Of a DNA stretch of 16,727 bases, positions 7,229-14,498 are shown piece by piece. The stretch's first letter is position 1. Each line of letters opens with the position of its first letter. Source of the stretch: an uncultured Clostridium sp. GTDB lineage: Bacteria; Bacillota; Clostridia; Lachnospirales; Lachnospiraceae. The notes beneath the pieces were generated by a model. That model did not search any database, was not told the DNA's origin, and was given only the letters and a program-made list of their open reading frames with translations. Made by a program: the position numbers and the translations under genes. The DNA is taken from the NCBI GenBank assembly GCA_900540335.1, contig UQFC01000059.1:1-16727 (forward strand). The letters are read 5' to 3'.

Positions 7229-7984
7229 ATGAAGAAGAACGGAATCTGGAAAAAAATAGCTGTGGCAGTGTCAGCAGCGGTTCTGTCAGCGGCTTCGGTT
7301 ATGAGCGTCTGGGCGGCAGCGGAGCGCCTGGATACGGTTGAGAATACCTACTGGGATGAGGAGGGTGATACCATAGCCCGGTGGGATGCGGTAGAGAATG
7401 CCTACGAATACGAGGTTTATCTGTACCGCAATGAGCAGAAAACCTCCTCAATCAGGACGAAAAAGGACTATTATAATTTTAAGAAAAAAATGACGGCAGA
7501 AGGCGATTATACCTTTAAGGTCCGTGCTCTCGCAAAGGAACGTTCCAGAAATTACCGGGATGGATACTGGTCTGAGGAGTCCGATACCTGTTACATCAGC
7601 GCGGATTATGCAGAGATCCTGAAAAGCGGCGGTGAGATCGATACCGATCATTCCGGACCGGGAGTTTCCGGCAGCAGTTCTGCGGAGACGACGGGGACAG
7701 ACAAGATCAGCGTAGTGTACACTGCCCAGTGGATTCCCACAGAGGATGGTCGCTGGTGGTACCGCAATTCTGACGGAAGTTATCCGGCCGGTGGCTGGTG
7801 GAAGGAGCCGGGAACGGAAATCTGGTATTATTTTGATGCGGAGGGCTATATGAAAACAGGCTGGATTGAGGAAAACGGTGTGAAGTATTACTGTCAGCCC
7901 TCAGGTGCCATGGTGACCGGAGAACAGACCATCGAAGGAGTTCTTTATCATTTTGACGGTTCCGGCGCCCTTCAGCCGTCATAA
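7229..7984 (+). CDS. Secreted protein with FN3-like domain and cell-wall-binding repeats
   Basis: The 251-residue product starts at ATG 7229 with AAGGAGG eight bases upstream; an upstream in-frame start at 7151 lies inside the promoter and is rejected. Residues 1-30 form a classic signal peptide (KKNGIWKK, a hydrophobic stretch, then cleavage near VWAA). Residues about 33-124 look like a fibronectin-III-type beta domain (ARWDAVENAYEYEVYLY, then YTFKVRALAK). A Ser/Gly/Thr-rich linker covers 130-165. The C-terminus has three to four aromatic repeats of about 20 residues: GRWWYRNSDGSYPAGGWW, IWYYFDAEGYMKTGWIEENG, VKYYCQPSGAMVTG and a partial VLYHFDGSGALQ. These match the choline/glucan-binding (CW_binding) type, which tethers proteins to the wall. 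No catalytic domain is present, so it is probably an adhesin, a wall-architecture protein or a binding partner. Confidence 0.85.
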   Translation: MKKNGIWKKIAVAVSAAVLSAASVMSVWAAAERLDTVENTYWDEEGDTIARWDAVENAYEYEVYLYRNEQKTSSIRTKKDYYNFKKKMTAEGDYTFKVRALAKERSRNYRDGYWSEESDTCYISADYAEILKSGGEIDTDHSGPGVSGSSSAETTGTDKISVVYTAQWIPTEDGRWWYRNSDGSYPAGGWWKEPGTEIWYYFDAEGYMKTGWIEENGVKYYCQPSGAMVTGEQTIEGVLYHFDGSGALQPS

Positions 7985-8010
7985 GGTTCTGGCGTTTCAA
8001 GAAAGTACAA

Positions 8011-8038
8011 GAATAAATCACCCGTCCCGTCATATATT
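8011..8038 (+). promoter_or_regulatory. Possible sigma-E promoter for the spoIIIA operon
   Basis: GAATAAA (8011-8017) and CATATATT (8031-8038), 13 bases apart, resemble the mother-cell sigma-E elements (about KMATATT and CATACAHT, normally 13-15 bases apart). SpoIIIA is a known sigma-E operon in Bacillus and Clostridioides. The site is about 180 bases before spoIIIAA and is separated from it by the hairpin cluster. The stretch between the cluster and the gene is too short and too poorly matched for a better candidate. Confidence 0.4.
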
Positions 8039-8052
8039 TAATATCAAAGAAA

Positions 8053-8093
8053 GTTTTTATGTCATAGGAACTTGCGTCCTATGACATAAAAAC
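8053..8093 (+). repeat. Perfect 17-bp inverted repeat (long hairpin)
   Basis: GTTTTTATGTCATAGGA (8053-8069) is exactly complementary to 8077-8093 across the 7-base loop ACTTGCG. The outer A/T-rich end (GTTTTT...AAAAAC) would make it a bidirectional terminator-like hairpin. It sits 68 bases after the secreted-protein stop and heads a run of further hairpins. Its perfect symmetry suggests a dispersed intergenic palindromic repeat, though only one copy is in this window. Confidence 0.85.
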
Positions 8094-8130
8094 GCTCCGC
8101 GAGGATCGCCATGGGTTGGAAGAGAATTTT

Positions 8131-8184
8131 GTCGCAGAAGCGACCCGCCGCAGGCGGAGAAGCTCGCAAGCGAGCTTCTTTTTT
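8131..8184 (+). terminator. Hairpin run ending in a Rho-independent terminator, just before spoIIIAA
   Basis: Three adjacent stems are visible. GTCGC/GCGAC is at 8131-8144 with loop AGAA. CCGCC/GGCGG is at 8145-8157. GAAGCTCG/CGAGCTTC is at 8159-8178 with the outer bases fully paired, followed by six Ts (8179-8184). The last stem with its T-tract is a canonical intrinsic terminator. It should end the secreted-protein transcript, but it lies only 33 bases before the spoIIIAA start, which raises the question of how spoIIIA is transcribed. Confidence 0.8.
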
Positions 8185-8217
8185 ATCTGAGATATTACTG
8201 TATGGGGAGGGGTGATT

Positions 8218-9234
8218 TTGGAACAGCGGGAAGACATTATTCGTATATTTTCTAAAGATATCAGAAACATTCTAAAGCAGGCAGAAGTGGATTTTGGACA
8301 GGTACAGGAAATCCGGCTTCGGGTTCAGTCCCCGCTTCTTATCATCTGCAGCAATCAGGAGTATTATCTTACAACAGAAGGAAAAAAAACAGAGGCGGCA
8401 GCGGAATGCAGGAAACAGGCTTATGAGGTAACCCGGGCAGATTTAAAGGAAACCCTGGAGTATGTCAGCAGCTATTCTTTGTATGCCTTTGAAGAGGAAA
8501 TCCGCCAGGGATATCTGACGATTCAGGGGGGACACCGCGTCGGTGTAGCGGGAAAAACCATTGCAGAGGGAAATGGAATACGAAGTATGAAATTTATTTC
8601 CTGTATGAATGTGCGCCTGTCCCATCAGATCAAAGGATGTGCAGATCCGGTTATGCCCTGCATTTATCAGAACGGACAGCTGGAAAATGTGCTCATTGTA
8701 TCGCCGCCCAGATGCGGGAAAACAACGCTGCTGCGGGATCTGATCCGACAGGTATCAGATGGATGGAAAATCGCAGGCTCCGGAGGAAGTGAGGTGTGGA
8801 TACCGCCGATGACCGTTGGCGTGGTAGATGAGCGTTCTGAGATCGGCGCCTGTTTTCAGGGGGTTCCCCAGAATGATCTGGGAAGCCGCACGGATATCCT
8901 GGACTGCTGTCCGAAGGCTCTGGGAATGATGATGCTGATTCGCAGTATGTCTCCTCAGGTGGTTGCTGTAGACGAGATTGGAAGCAGAGAGGATCTGGAG
9001 GCGTTGGAGTATGTGATGAACTGCGGGTGCAGGGTGATGGCAACTGTTCACGGAACATCCCTGGAAGATGTAAGGATGAAACCGGTTCTTGGAAAAATGG
9101 TAGAGGAAGGCTGGTTTGACCGTTATATTCTTCTGGGAAGCCGGGGAAGGGCGGGACATCTGGAATGTATTTGTGACAGCAGGGGGAAGGTGCTGTATGG
9201 AAAGGACAGCAGGGAAACGAGAAGGGAGATATGA
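8218..9234 (+). CDS. spoIIIAA: Stage III sporulation protein AA (engulfment channel ATPase)
   Basis: SpoIIIAA is the mother-cell ATPase of the SpoIIIA-SpoIIQ channel, related to secretion ATPases of the type II/IV systems. The 338-residue product has a Walker A motif SPPRCGKTT (162-170, Lys168), GVVDERSEIGACFQG as the arginine-finger/Asp-box region, and a Walker B-like VVAVDEIGSRED (about 248-259) followed by MATVHG, all typical of the family. Two starts are possible. GTG 8212 touches the ribosome binding site GGGGAGG (8204-8210), so it is too close. TTG 8218 is about seven bases away and is preferred. It is the first gene of an eight-gene run. A terminator-like hairpin ends 33 bases upstream. 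Confidence 0.96.
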   Translation: MEQREDIIRIFSKDIRNILKQAEVDFGQVQEIRLRVQSPLLIICSNQEYYLTTEGKKTEAAAECRKQAYEVTRADLKETLEYVSSYSLYAFEEEIRQGYLTIQGGHRVGVAGKTIAEGNGIRSMKFISCMNVRLSHQIKGCADPVMPCIYQNGQLENVLIVSPPRCGKTTLLRDLIRQVSDGWKIAGSGGSEVWIPPMTVGVVDERSEIGACFQGVPQNDLGSRTDILDCCPKALGMMMLIRSMSPQVVAVDEIGSREDLEALEYVMNCGCRVMATVHGTSLEDVRMKPVLGKMVEEGWFDRYILLGSRGRAGHLECICDSRGKVLYGKDSRETRREI

Positions 9235-9240
9235 TCAGAG

Positions 9241-9765
9241 ATGCAGATATGGATGCAGGCAGCAGGAGCAGTGTGTATTGTATCCGGCGCTTCCGGGTTC
9301 GGGTTCTGGATGGCGGGAGAATACAGACGGCGGCTGGAGCAGCTTTTGCAGCTGAGGCAGATGATTTATATGCTGAAGGGACAGATTCTTTATGCCAACG
9401 CCCCTCTTTCTGAGGCGCTGGAAGCTGTTGGAAAACGTTTTGAGAAGGAATTGTCCGGATTATTTACCGGGGCAGCCGGAAAAATTGAACAGCAGGGAGG
9501 AGAAACCTTCTGTCAGATCTGGGAGGAAGAAATCGGAAAGCTGTCAGGTACGGCTCTGACAAAACAGGACAGGCAGTATCTGGCTGATCTGGGAAAGCAC
9601 CTGGGATACCTGGATCGGGATATGCAGGAGAGAAATCTGCTTCTGTATCTGGAGCAGCTGGACGTGCAGATTCAGCTGCTGAGAGAGCACAGGCAGGAAC
9701 GGTGCCGCCTGTATTCCAGTCTGGGAATTATGAGCGGTCTGTTTCTGACGATACTGATGATCTGA
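9241..9765 (+). CDS. spoIIIAB: Stage III sporulation protein AB
   Basis: The 174-residue product has a membrane helix at each end (about 5-25 and 157-173) and a helical Gln/Leu/Arg-rich middle. This matches SpoIIIAB, a type II secretion GspF-like membrane component. Family features visible are YRRRLEQLLQLRQMIYMLKGQI (split around 28-49), then YANAPLSEAL, and QDRQYLADLGKHLGYLDRDMQ in the middle. It presumably anchors the SpoIIIAA ATPase to the outer forespore membrane. ATG 9241 comes six bases after the spoIIIAA stop. An overlapping ATG at 9231 is in another frame. The ribosome binding site (aagggag) is about 14 bases off, which suggests translational coupling to spoIIIAA. Confidence 0.95.
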   Translation: MQIWMQAAGAVCIVSGASGFGFWMAGEYRRRLEQLLQLRQMIYMLKGQILYANAPLSEALEAVGKRFEKELSGLFTGAAGKIEQQGGETFCQIWEEEIGKLSGTALTKQDRQYLADLGKHLGYLDRDMQERNLLLYLEQLDVQIQLLREHRQERCRLYSSLGIMSGLFLTILMI

Positions 9766-9781
9766 GGAAAAGGAGAGGACC

Positions 9782-9976
9782 ATGGGGGTTAATCTGATTT
9801 TTAAAATTGCTGCAGTAGGAATCCTTGTTTCTGTGATCTGCCAGGTCCTGAAGCACAGCGGAAGAGAGGAGCAGGCCTTTTTAACCAGTCTGGCAGGGCT
9901 GATTCTGGTACTGTTCTGGATGGTGCCTTATATTTATGAGCTGTTTGAAACCATTAAAAATCTGTTTGCATTGTAG
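9782..9976 (+). CDS. spoIIIAC: Stage III sporulation protein AC
   Basis: The 64-residue protein matches the usual size of SpoIIIAC. It consists of two membrane helices (about 5-22 and 34-52) around a short polar loop, KHSGREEQAF, typical of the family. It is an integral component of the SpoIIIA channel in the mother-cell-derived forespore membrane, with unknown detailed role. ATG 9782 has AGGAGAGG five to eight bases upstream. It lies between spoIIIAB and spoIIIAD with gaps of 16 and 10 bases. Confidence 0.95.
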   Translation: MGVNLIFKIAAVGILVSVICQVLKHSGREEQAFLTSLAGLILVLFWMVPYIYELFETIKNLFAL

Positions 9977-9986
9977 GGGAATCCAT

Positions 9987-10373
9987 ATGACAGTAGTAAC
10001 AATCGGAATTGTTGGAATTACATCTGTTCTTCTGGCAGTTCAGCTGAAGGGAACAAAAAGCGAATACGGAATTTATCTGGTAATGGCGGCAGGCTGTTTT
10101 ATGTTTTTTTATGGAGCGGCCCGTCTGGAAAGCATTGTGGAGGGAATGCGGCGTCTGCAGGAGTATGTAAAGATCAGGCCGGTATTTTTGAATACGCTGG
10201 TGAAAATGACAGGCATTACTTATATTGTCGAGTTTTCCTCCGGCATATGCCGGGATGCCGGATACGGAGCTGTAGGTACACAGATTGAGATTTTCGGGAA
10301 GCTGTCAATTCTTGCAGTCAGCATGCCTGTGGTTCTTGCCCTTATGGAAACTTTGCAGGGATTTCTGGGATGA
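9987..10373 (+). CDS. spoIIIAD: Stage III sporulation protein AD
   Basis: The 128-residue hydrophobic protein with about four membrane helices matches SpoIIIAD. Recognisable stretches are IGIVGITSVLLAVQLKG at the start, EYGIYLVMAAG in the second helix, and the conserved YIVEFSSGICRDAG around residues 76-89. It is a membrane part of the SpoIIIA-SpoIIQ channel and resembles SpoIIIAC in fold. I chose ATG 9987 with GGGGAATCC upstream. A longer in-frame start at 9936 lies inside spoIIIAC and is unlikely. Its stop overlaps the next start (ATGA, 10370-10373). Confidence 0.95.
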   Translation: MTVVTIGIVGITSVLLAVQLKGTKSEYGIYLVMAAGCFMFFYGAARLESIVEGMRRLQEYVKIRPVFLNTLVKMTGITYIVEFSSGICRDAGYGAVGTQIEIFGKLSILAVSMPVVLALMETLQGFLG

Positions 10374-11563
10374 GGGGAGGAAAGAGGCTGATTCTGGTTT
10401 TGGCAGCAGCTGCAGTTCTGGCGGGAACCTGGAGAGGGAATGTATGGGGGCAAAGCGGCGGAGCTCTTTTAGAAGAGCGGAGCGGGGAGACGTTTCCGCG
10501 GGAGATGGAAGCGGAGGAACCGGACTGGAGTGAGCTGGATGAGTTTCTGAAGAAGGAGGCAGCCGGGAGCGGAAAGGCGATTTCTTTTTCAGAGCTGGCA
10601 CGGGCTCTTATGGAAGGACGGGGAAAGGACGCAGGGCGGCTGATTCTGGACGGTCTGAGGGAGAGCTTTCTGGGCGAAATGGAAAATGGCGGAGCCATGG
10701 CAGTGCAGCTTTTGACACTGGGACTTCTGGGCGCGGTTTTTTCAGGATTTTCAGAAATTTTTTCCGGAGGGCAGATGTCAGAAGCGGGATTTTTTGTGAT
10801 TTACCTGATGACATTTACTGTGATGGCAGCTTTTTTTCTGGAAAGTGCAGACACAGCAGTTCAGGTGCTGGAAAAACAGATCCTGTTCATGAAAGCACTG
10901 ATGCCGTCTTATTTTGCAGCTGTAGTATGGGCAGGAGCTGCAGCAGCCTCCGTTGCCTGGTATGAGCTGGTTTTGTTTTTGATCAGCATGGTGCAGGGAA
11001 TGTATGTACGTCTGGTTCTTCCCCTGATTCAGATTTATGTGATGCTTGTTCTGGCAGGGAATGTGATGAAAGAAGACATGCTTTCTAAAATGACGGAGCT
11101 TTTAAAAACAGGAATTTTCTGGGGACTCCGCTGGCTGTTGGGTCTGGTTGCCGGTTTTCATCTGGTACAGGGAATGGTGCTTCCTTATGCAGATGCGGTA
11201 AAAACATCGGGGATGGAAAAGATCCTGCAGGCGATTCCCGGCATAGGTGCGGGAGCAGGAGCTGTGACGAAGCTGGTTTTGGGCTCCGGAGTTCTGATTA
11301 AGAATACCATGGGGGCGGCAGCAGTGGTGATTCTGGTGCTTCTCAGCCTTGCACCCTTAGTAAAGCTGTGGTTTTTTTTCATGGTGTACCGGATTGTGGC
11401 GGCCGTTCTGGAACCGGTAGCTGATAAACGTCTGGTGGGATGTATCAGCGGTGTGGCAGAGGGGCAGAAAATGCTTCTTCACGCGGCAGTTTTGGGACTG
11501 GTTTTATTTGTCATTACCATTGCTTTGATCTGTGTGGGAACCAATGCCGCATATCTGGCATAG
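10370..11563 (+). CDS. spoIIIAE: Stage III sporulation protein AE
   Basis: The 397-residue product begins with a signal-peptide-like helix (KRLILVLAAAAVLAG) and then a polar extracellular stretch of about 85 residues rich in Glu and Gly. From about residue 110 onward there are about seven membrane helices. Family segments visible are AVQVLEKQILFMKALMPSY, MVQGMYVRLVLPLIQIY and the glycine-rich IPGIGAGAGAVTKLVLGSG. It is the largest membrane subunit of the channel and likely its permease-like core (inference from the family). The start ATG overlaps the spoIIIAD stop by four bases, so translation is coupled. The stop is followed by a 63-base gap before spoIIIAF that holds only a ribosome binding site. 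Confidence 0.95.
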   Translation: MRGGKRLILVLAAAAVLAGTWRGNVWGQSGGALLEERSGETFPREMEAEEPDWSELDEFLKKEAAGSGKAISFSELARALMEGRGKDAGRLILDGLRESFLGEMENGGAMAVQLLTLGLLGAVFSGFSEIFSGGQMSEAGFFVIYLMTFTVMAAFFLESADTAVQVLEKQILFMKALMPSYFAAVVWAGAAAASVAWYELVLFLISMVQGMYVRLVLPLIQIYVMLVLAGNVMKEDMLSKMTELLKTGIFWGLRWLLGLVAGFHLVQGMVLPYADAVKTSGMEKILQAIPGIGAGAGAVTKLVLGSGVLIKNTMGAAAVVILVLLSLAPLVKLWFFFMVYRIVAAVLEPVADKRLVGCISGVAEGQKMLLHAAVLGLVLFVITIALICVGTNAAYLA

Positions 11564-11626
11564 GAGAAAAATTGGAATAAAGAAGGGCAGAACCGCAGAA
11601 AAACAGGAAAAGAGAGGGAGGAGGAA

Positions 11627-12355
11627 ATGAAGGAATTATATCAGTGGATTCAGAATCTGACTGGATTTTTCCTTTTTCTGTCAGTAGCTGAGCGTCTTCT
11701 TCCCGGAAAACAGTATGGAAAGTACCTGCGCCTGTTTTCTGGAATGATTCTGGTTTTTATTGTTCTGCAGCCGCTGACAGAGGGGATGCATCTGGAGGAT
11801 ACCATTGCCGGATATTACGAAAGCTTTCTTTTTCAGGAGCAGACAGAGGATTTGAGGAGGAATATGCTTGGAATGGAAAAACAGCGTCTTTCCGGTGTGA
11901 TCCGGCAGTATGAGGCGGCTGTCGAGGAGGATGTGATTCAGGCAGCCGGGGAAATGGGAATCCAGGCGGCAGAATGCAGTGTGAGGATAGAGGACAGGGA
12001 GGACAGTCCGGACTTTGGCACCATCCGCACCATCCGCCTGACTGTGAAACAGGAGAAGCATGCGGAAAAATCCGGGCAGGCAGGAAGTTCCACGGCGGAA
12101 GAGCAGGAAAAAAGTAAGGTGACAGAAACTGTGGAACCTGTAAGGCCTGTAACACCGGTAGAAGTGAGCGCAGCAGGGCCTGAAGGCAAGGCAGAGACGG
12201 GAACACATCAGGACGGGGAGAAAACGGAACAGGTACTGTCTGAAAAAATTCTGGGGGAAACAGGACAGAAGCTGAAACAGCTGAAAGAGAAGCTGGAAGT
12301 TTATTATCATCTGGAGGAAGGCAATGTGGAAATTCAAGTGGCCCCGGGGGCGTGA
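11627..12355 (+). CDS. spoIIIAF: Stage III sporulation protein AF
   Basis: The 242-residue protein starts with two membrane helices (about 9-26 and 34-51), with LFSGMILVFIVLQPL in the second, the conserved SpoIIIAF head. A soluble domain follows (about 55-140) with YEAAVEEDVIQAAGEMGI and VRIEDRED, a ring-building-motif-like fold facing the intermembrane space. Residues about 145-205 form a Glu/Ser/Thr/Pro-rich low-complexity insert before the last conserved segment (LKQLKEKLEVYYHLEEGNVEIQ, split). The insert makes this protein longer than many SpoIIIAF. ATG 11627 has GGGAGGAGG just upstream. The 3' end overlaps spoIIIAG by 32 bases. Confidence 0.93.
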   Translation: MKELYQWIQNLTGFFLFLSVAERLLPGKQYGKYLRLFSGMILVFIVLQPLTEGMHLEDTIAGYYESFLFQEQTEDLRRNMLGMEKQRLSGVIRQYEAAVEEDVIQAAGEMGIQAAECSVRIEDREDSPDFGTIRTIRLTVKQEKHAEKSGQAGSSTAEEQEKSKVTETVEPVRPVTPVEVSAAGPEGKAETGTHQDGEKTEQVLSEKILGETGQKLKQLKEKLEVYYHLEEGNVEIQVAPGA

Positions 12356-13013
12356 ACCATGGCTGTTTTTAGTGGCAGCCGGTGTGATTTTATGTATTCT
12401 GGCTTTTCCTGCAGGACAGAGGAAAACTTTATCAGAAAATGGGAGAGGGAGTGTGCTGGAGCGGACAGAGCGTACGGACAGGGGAAGGGCGGAAGCGGAT
12501 GACGGAGGAAATCAGAAAAATGCCGGAACCGGGGAAGGTTCTGATTGGGACGGTACAGAAAAGGAAGAACGATCGGATACTTTATGGGAGGCTGCTTCAG
12601 AAAGGAGCGGAGCGGCCACCTATGAACAGGTGCTGGAGCAGAGAGTCCGTTCCATACTGAAAAATGTGGAAGGGGTGGGGGAGCTGGAGGTGATGATTGT
12701 GCTGAAAGCTTCCTCGGAAAAGATTATTCATGTAGATGAAAATGGATCCAGCTCTTTGACAGAGGAGAAGGACAGCAGCGGCGGAACCAGAAAACTGGAA
12801 AACAGAGAACAGGAAATCACCACGGTTCTTGTTTCTGGAAACAGTCAGAACCGGCCTATTGTGGAGAAAGAACTGTATCCGGAGATTTCAGGCATCATTA
12901 TCAGCGCTGAGGGAGGCGGAACACCTTCTGTAAAAGCAGAGATTGTTTCTGCCATGGAGGCGTTGTTCGGGCTTCCTGCACATAAGATCAAGGTATTAAA
13001 AAGGACTCCGTAG
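12324..13013 (+). CDS. spoIIIAG: Stage III sporulation protein AG
   Basis: The 229-residue protein has a single N-terminal membrane helix (12-29) and a charged Glu/Arg/Gly-rich linker (30-100). A C-terminal ring-building domain follows (about 100-229), starting YEQVLEQRVRSILKNVEGVG and containing TTVLVSGNSQNRPIVEKELYP (split at 150-175) and GIIISAEGGG. In Bacillus, SpoIIIAG forms a large multimeric ring in the channel, related to YscJ/FliF secretion rings. ATG 12324 sits inside the spoIIIAF end and is preceded by GGAGGAAGG, so the overlap looks real and coupled. Confidence 0.95.
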   Translation: MWKFKWPRGREPWLFLVAAGVILCILAFPAGQRKTLSENGRGSVLERTERTDRGRAEADDGGNQKNAGTGEGSDWDGTEKEERSDTLWEAASERSGAATYEQVLEQRVRSILKNVEGVGELEVMIVLKASSEKIIHVDENGSSSLTEEKDSSGGTRKLENREQEITTVLVSGNSQNRPIVEKELYPEISGIIISAEGGGTPSVKAEIVSAMEALFGLPAHKIKVLKRTP

Positions 13014-13080
13014 GTGCATAAATTTCAGGATAACGCATAGGATAAAGTATGAATGCGGGTGGAATAAAGGAGTGCAGGGT

Positions 13081-13905
13081 ATGAAATTCAAGAAGGCAGA
13101 AAAGCATCTGAAGGATGTGAATATGAAAAAGCTGTTTCGAAGAAATCAGATCATAATTACGACTCTGGCGATTATGATTGCAGCAGCAGGATATTTAAAT
13201 TATGCGGGCAAGCAGGAGCTGGAGGCAGGAGCAGAGGGAGGAATCCTGCCGGCGGGAGCACTGGAGATTTCAGACGAGGATATTCTGGCAGAAAACCAGG
13301 CGGCCAGCTATCAGTTCTCCGGAGAAATAGAGGAGGCGCAGCCGCAGTCTGGTGAAAACAGCACACAGACAGGAACCCAGCTGCCGGCTTCGTCAGATGC
13401 TGGAAATCCGGCGGCTTCAGCTGACCAGGCAGAACCGGCAAATCAGGCAGAACAGACGGGAACACAGCTTGCGGAAATAGACAGCTGGGATGAGGAAGCA
13501 GGGATGGAGAATCCCGGAGAAGCAGTTTTGACCAGCGGTCTGACCGTATCAGACTACATAGCCGGCGTGCAGCTGAACAGAGAGCAGATTCGGGCAAAAA
13601 ACAGAGAAACGCTGAACAGCATTATTAATAACACCAATATAGAGGAGGCAGCCAAGCAGGATGCCATCCAGAATATGATTGCCATGACGGCTGTTGCCGA
13701 AAAGGAAAATGCGGCAGAGACACTTCTTCAGGCAAAGGGATTTCTGGATCCGGTGGTCAGTCTGACCAATGGAAAAGTTGATGTTGTGATCAATGCGGCC
13801 AGCATTACGGATCAGCAGAGAGCCCAGATCGAGGACATCGTGAAGCGGAAGACAGAGGTGGGAGCAGAAAATATTGTCATTACTCTGTTGAATCTGGAAG
13901 ACTGA
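13081..13905 (+). CDS. spoIIIAH: Stage III sporulation protein AH (SpoIIQ partner)
   Basis: The 274-residue protein has one membrane helix (about 23-41), a long Gln/Ala/Glu/Ser-rich linker (about 48-150) and a C-terminal ring-building domain (about 155-274). That domain contains NREQIRAKNRETLNSIIN (split), AETLLQAKGFLDPVV and VDVVINAASI, and ends GAENIVITLLNLED. In Bacillus this domain binds SpoIIQ of the forespore to close the intercellular channel. ATG 13081 has AAAGGAG eight bases upstream. A GTG at 13072 would add three residues and sits inside that site. It is the last spoIIIA gene. No terminator follows before the next promoter. Confidence 0.95.
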   Translation: MKFKKAEKHLKDVNMKKLFRRNQIIITTLAIMIAAAGYLNYAGKQELEAGAEGGILPAGALEISDEDILAENQAASYQFSGEIEEAQPQSGENSTQTGTQLPASSDAGNPAASADQAEPANQAEQTGTQLAEIDSWDEEAGMENPGEAVLTSGLTVSDYIAGVQLNREQIRAKNRETLNSIINNTNIEEAAKQDAIQNMIAMTAVAEKENAAETLLQAKGFLDPVVSLTNGKVDVVINAASITDQQRAQIEDIVKRKTEVGAENIVITLLNLED

Positions 13906-13919
13906 CGGGAAATACCCCT

Positions 13920-13947
13920 TTGCAAATCGGGCGGGATTTGTTATACT
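13920..13947 (+). promoter_or_regulatory. Sigma-A promoter of the Asp23/Gls24 gene
   Basis: TTGCAA (13920-13925) and TATACT (13942-13947) are 16 bases apart, 41 bases before the GTG start. This would allow vegetative expression of the Asp23 gene apart from the sporulation operon just before it. Confidence 0.7.
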
Positions 13948-13987
13948 GTAAGCAGCAGTGAATCTGAATGATACAGGAGGGATTACC

Positions 13988-14374
13988 GTGGCAGAACAGG
14001 AAACAAGAAATACCCATAAGGTATATGAAAATGATACAATCGGAGAAGTACGGATTGCAGATGAGGTTGTTGCGATTATTGCAGGGCTGGCTGCAACAGA
14101 GGTAGACGGAGTAGATTCCATGGCCGGAAATATTACCAATGAACTGGTTGGAAAGCTGGGCATGAAGATTCTGTCAAAGGGTGTGAAGGTTGATGTGACA
14201 GAAGAGCATGTATCTGTGGATCTGTCTCTGAATATCAAGTACGGCTATAATATTCCGGGAGTAAGCGAAAAAGTGCAGGAGAGAGTAAAATCTGCCATTG
14301 AAAATATGACAGGTCTTACCGTTCTGGATGTAAATGTGAAGATTGCCGGAGTCAATATGGCAGAAGACAAATAA
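13988..14374 (+). CDS. Asp23/Gls24 family envelope stress response protein (YqhY-like)
   Basis: The 128-residue small alpha/beta protein matches the Asp23/Gls24 family throughout: GEVRIADEVVAIIAGLAATEVDGVDSM in the first third (split over about 20-46), then VDVTEEHVSVDLSLNIKYG, IPGVSEKVQERVKSAIENMTGL and VNVKIAGVNM near the end. In Bacillus, YqhY lies just downstream of the accBC region next to spoIIIA and modulates acetyl-CoA carboxylase; others in the family localise to the envelope. The start is GTG 13988 with AGGAGGG seven bases upstream. An earlier GTG at 13958 has no such site. accB, accC and nusB, often neighbours, are absent here; a strong terminator follows instead. Confidence 0.93.
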   Translation: MAEQETRNTHKVYENDTIGEVRIADEVVAIIAGLAATEVDGVDSMAGNITNELVGKLGMKILSKGVKVDVTEEHVSVDLSLNIKYGYNIPGVSEKVQERVKSAIENMTGLTVLDVNVKIAGVNMAEDK

Positions 14375-14439
14375 AAAAGAAGCCGGCAGTTTTCCATGGG
14401 AAGATATATGGACGAACTGCGGTACAAGAAGCACAAGAG

Positions 14440-14498
14440 AAAAAGAACAGGGAGCATATCCATTTTTGCAGAAACGGATATGCTTCCTGTTCTTTTTT
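14440..14498 (+). terminator. Strong Rho-independent terminator after the Asp23/Gls24 gene
   Basis: A 22-base arm (14440-14461, beginning AAAAAGAACAGG) pairs with 14476-14497 with only one G·U pair. The loop is 14 bases and the 3' side ends in six Ts (14493-14498). The A-run on the 5' side makes it usable from both strands. The interval 14375-14439 holds no convincing gene. Confidence 0.92.

Noticed and set aside
10240..10253. 14-base palindrome CCGGCATATGCCGG
   Set aside because: It lies inside the conserved coding part of spoIIIAD, is single in the window and is explained by codons.
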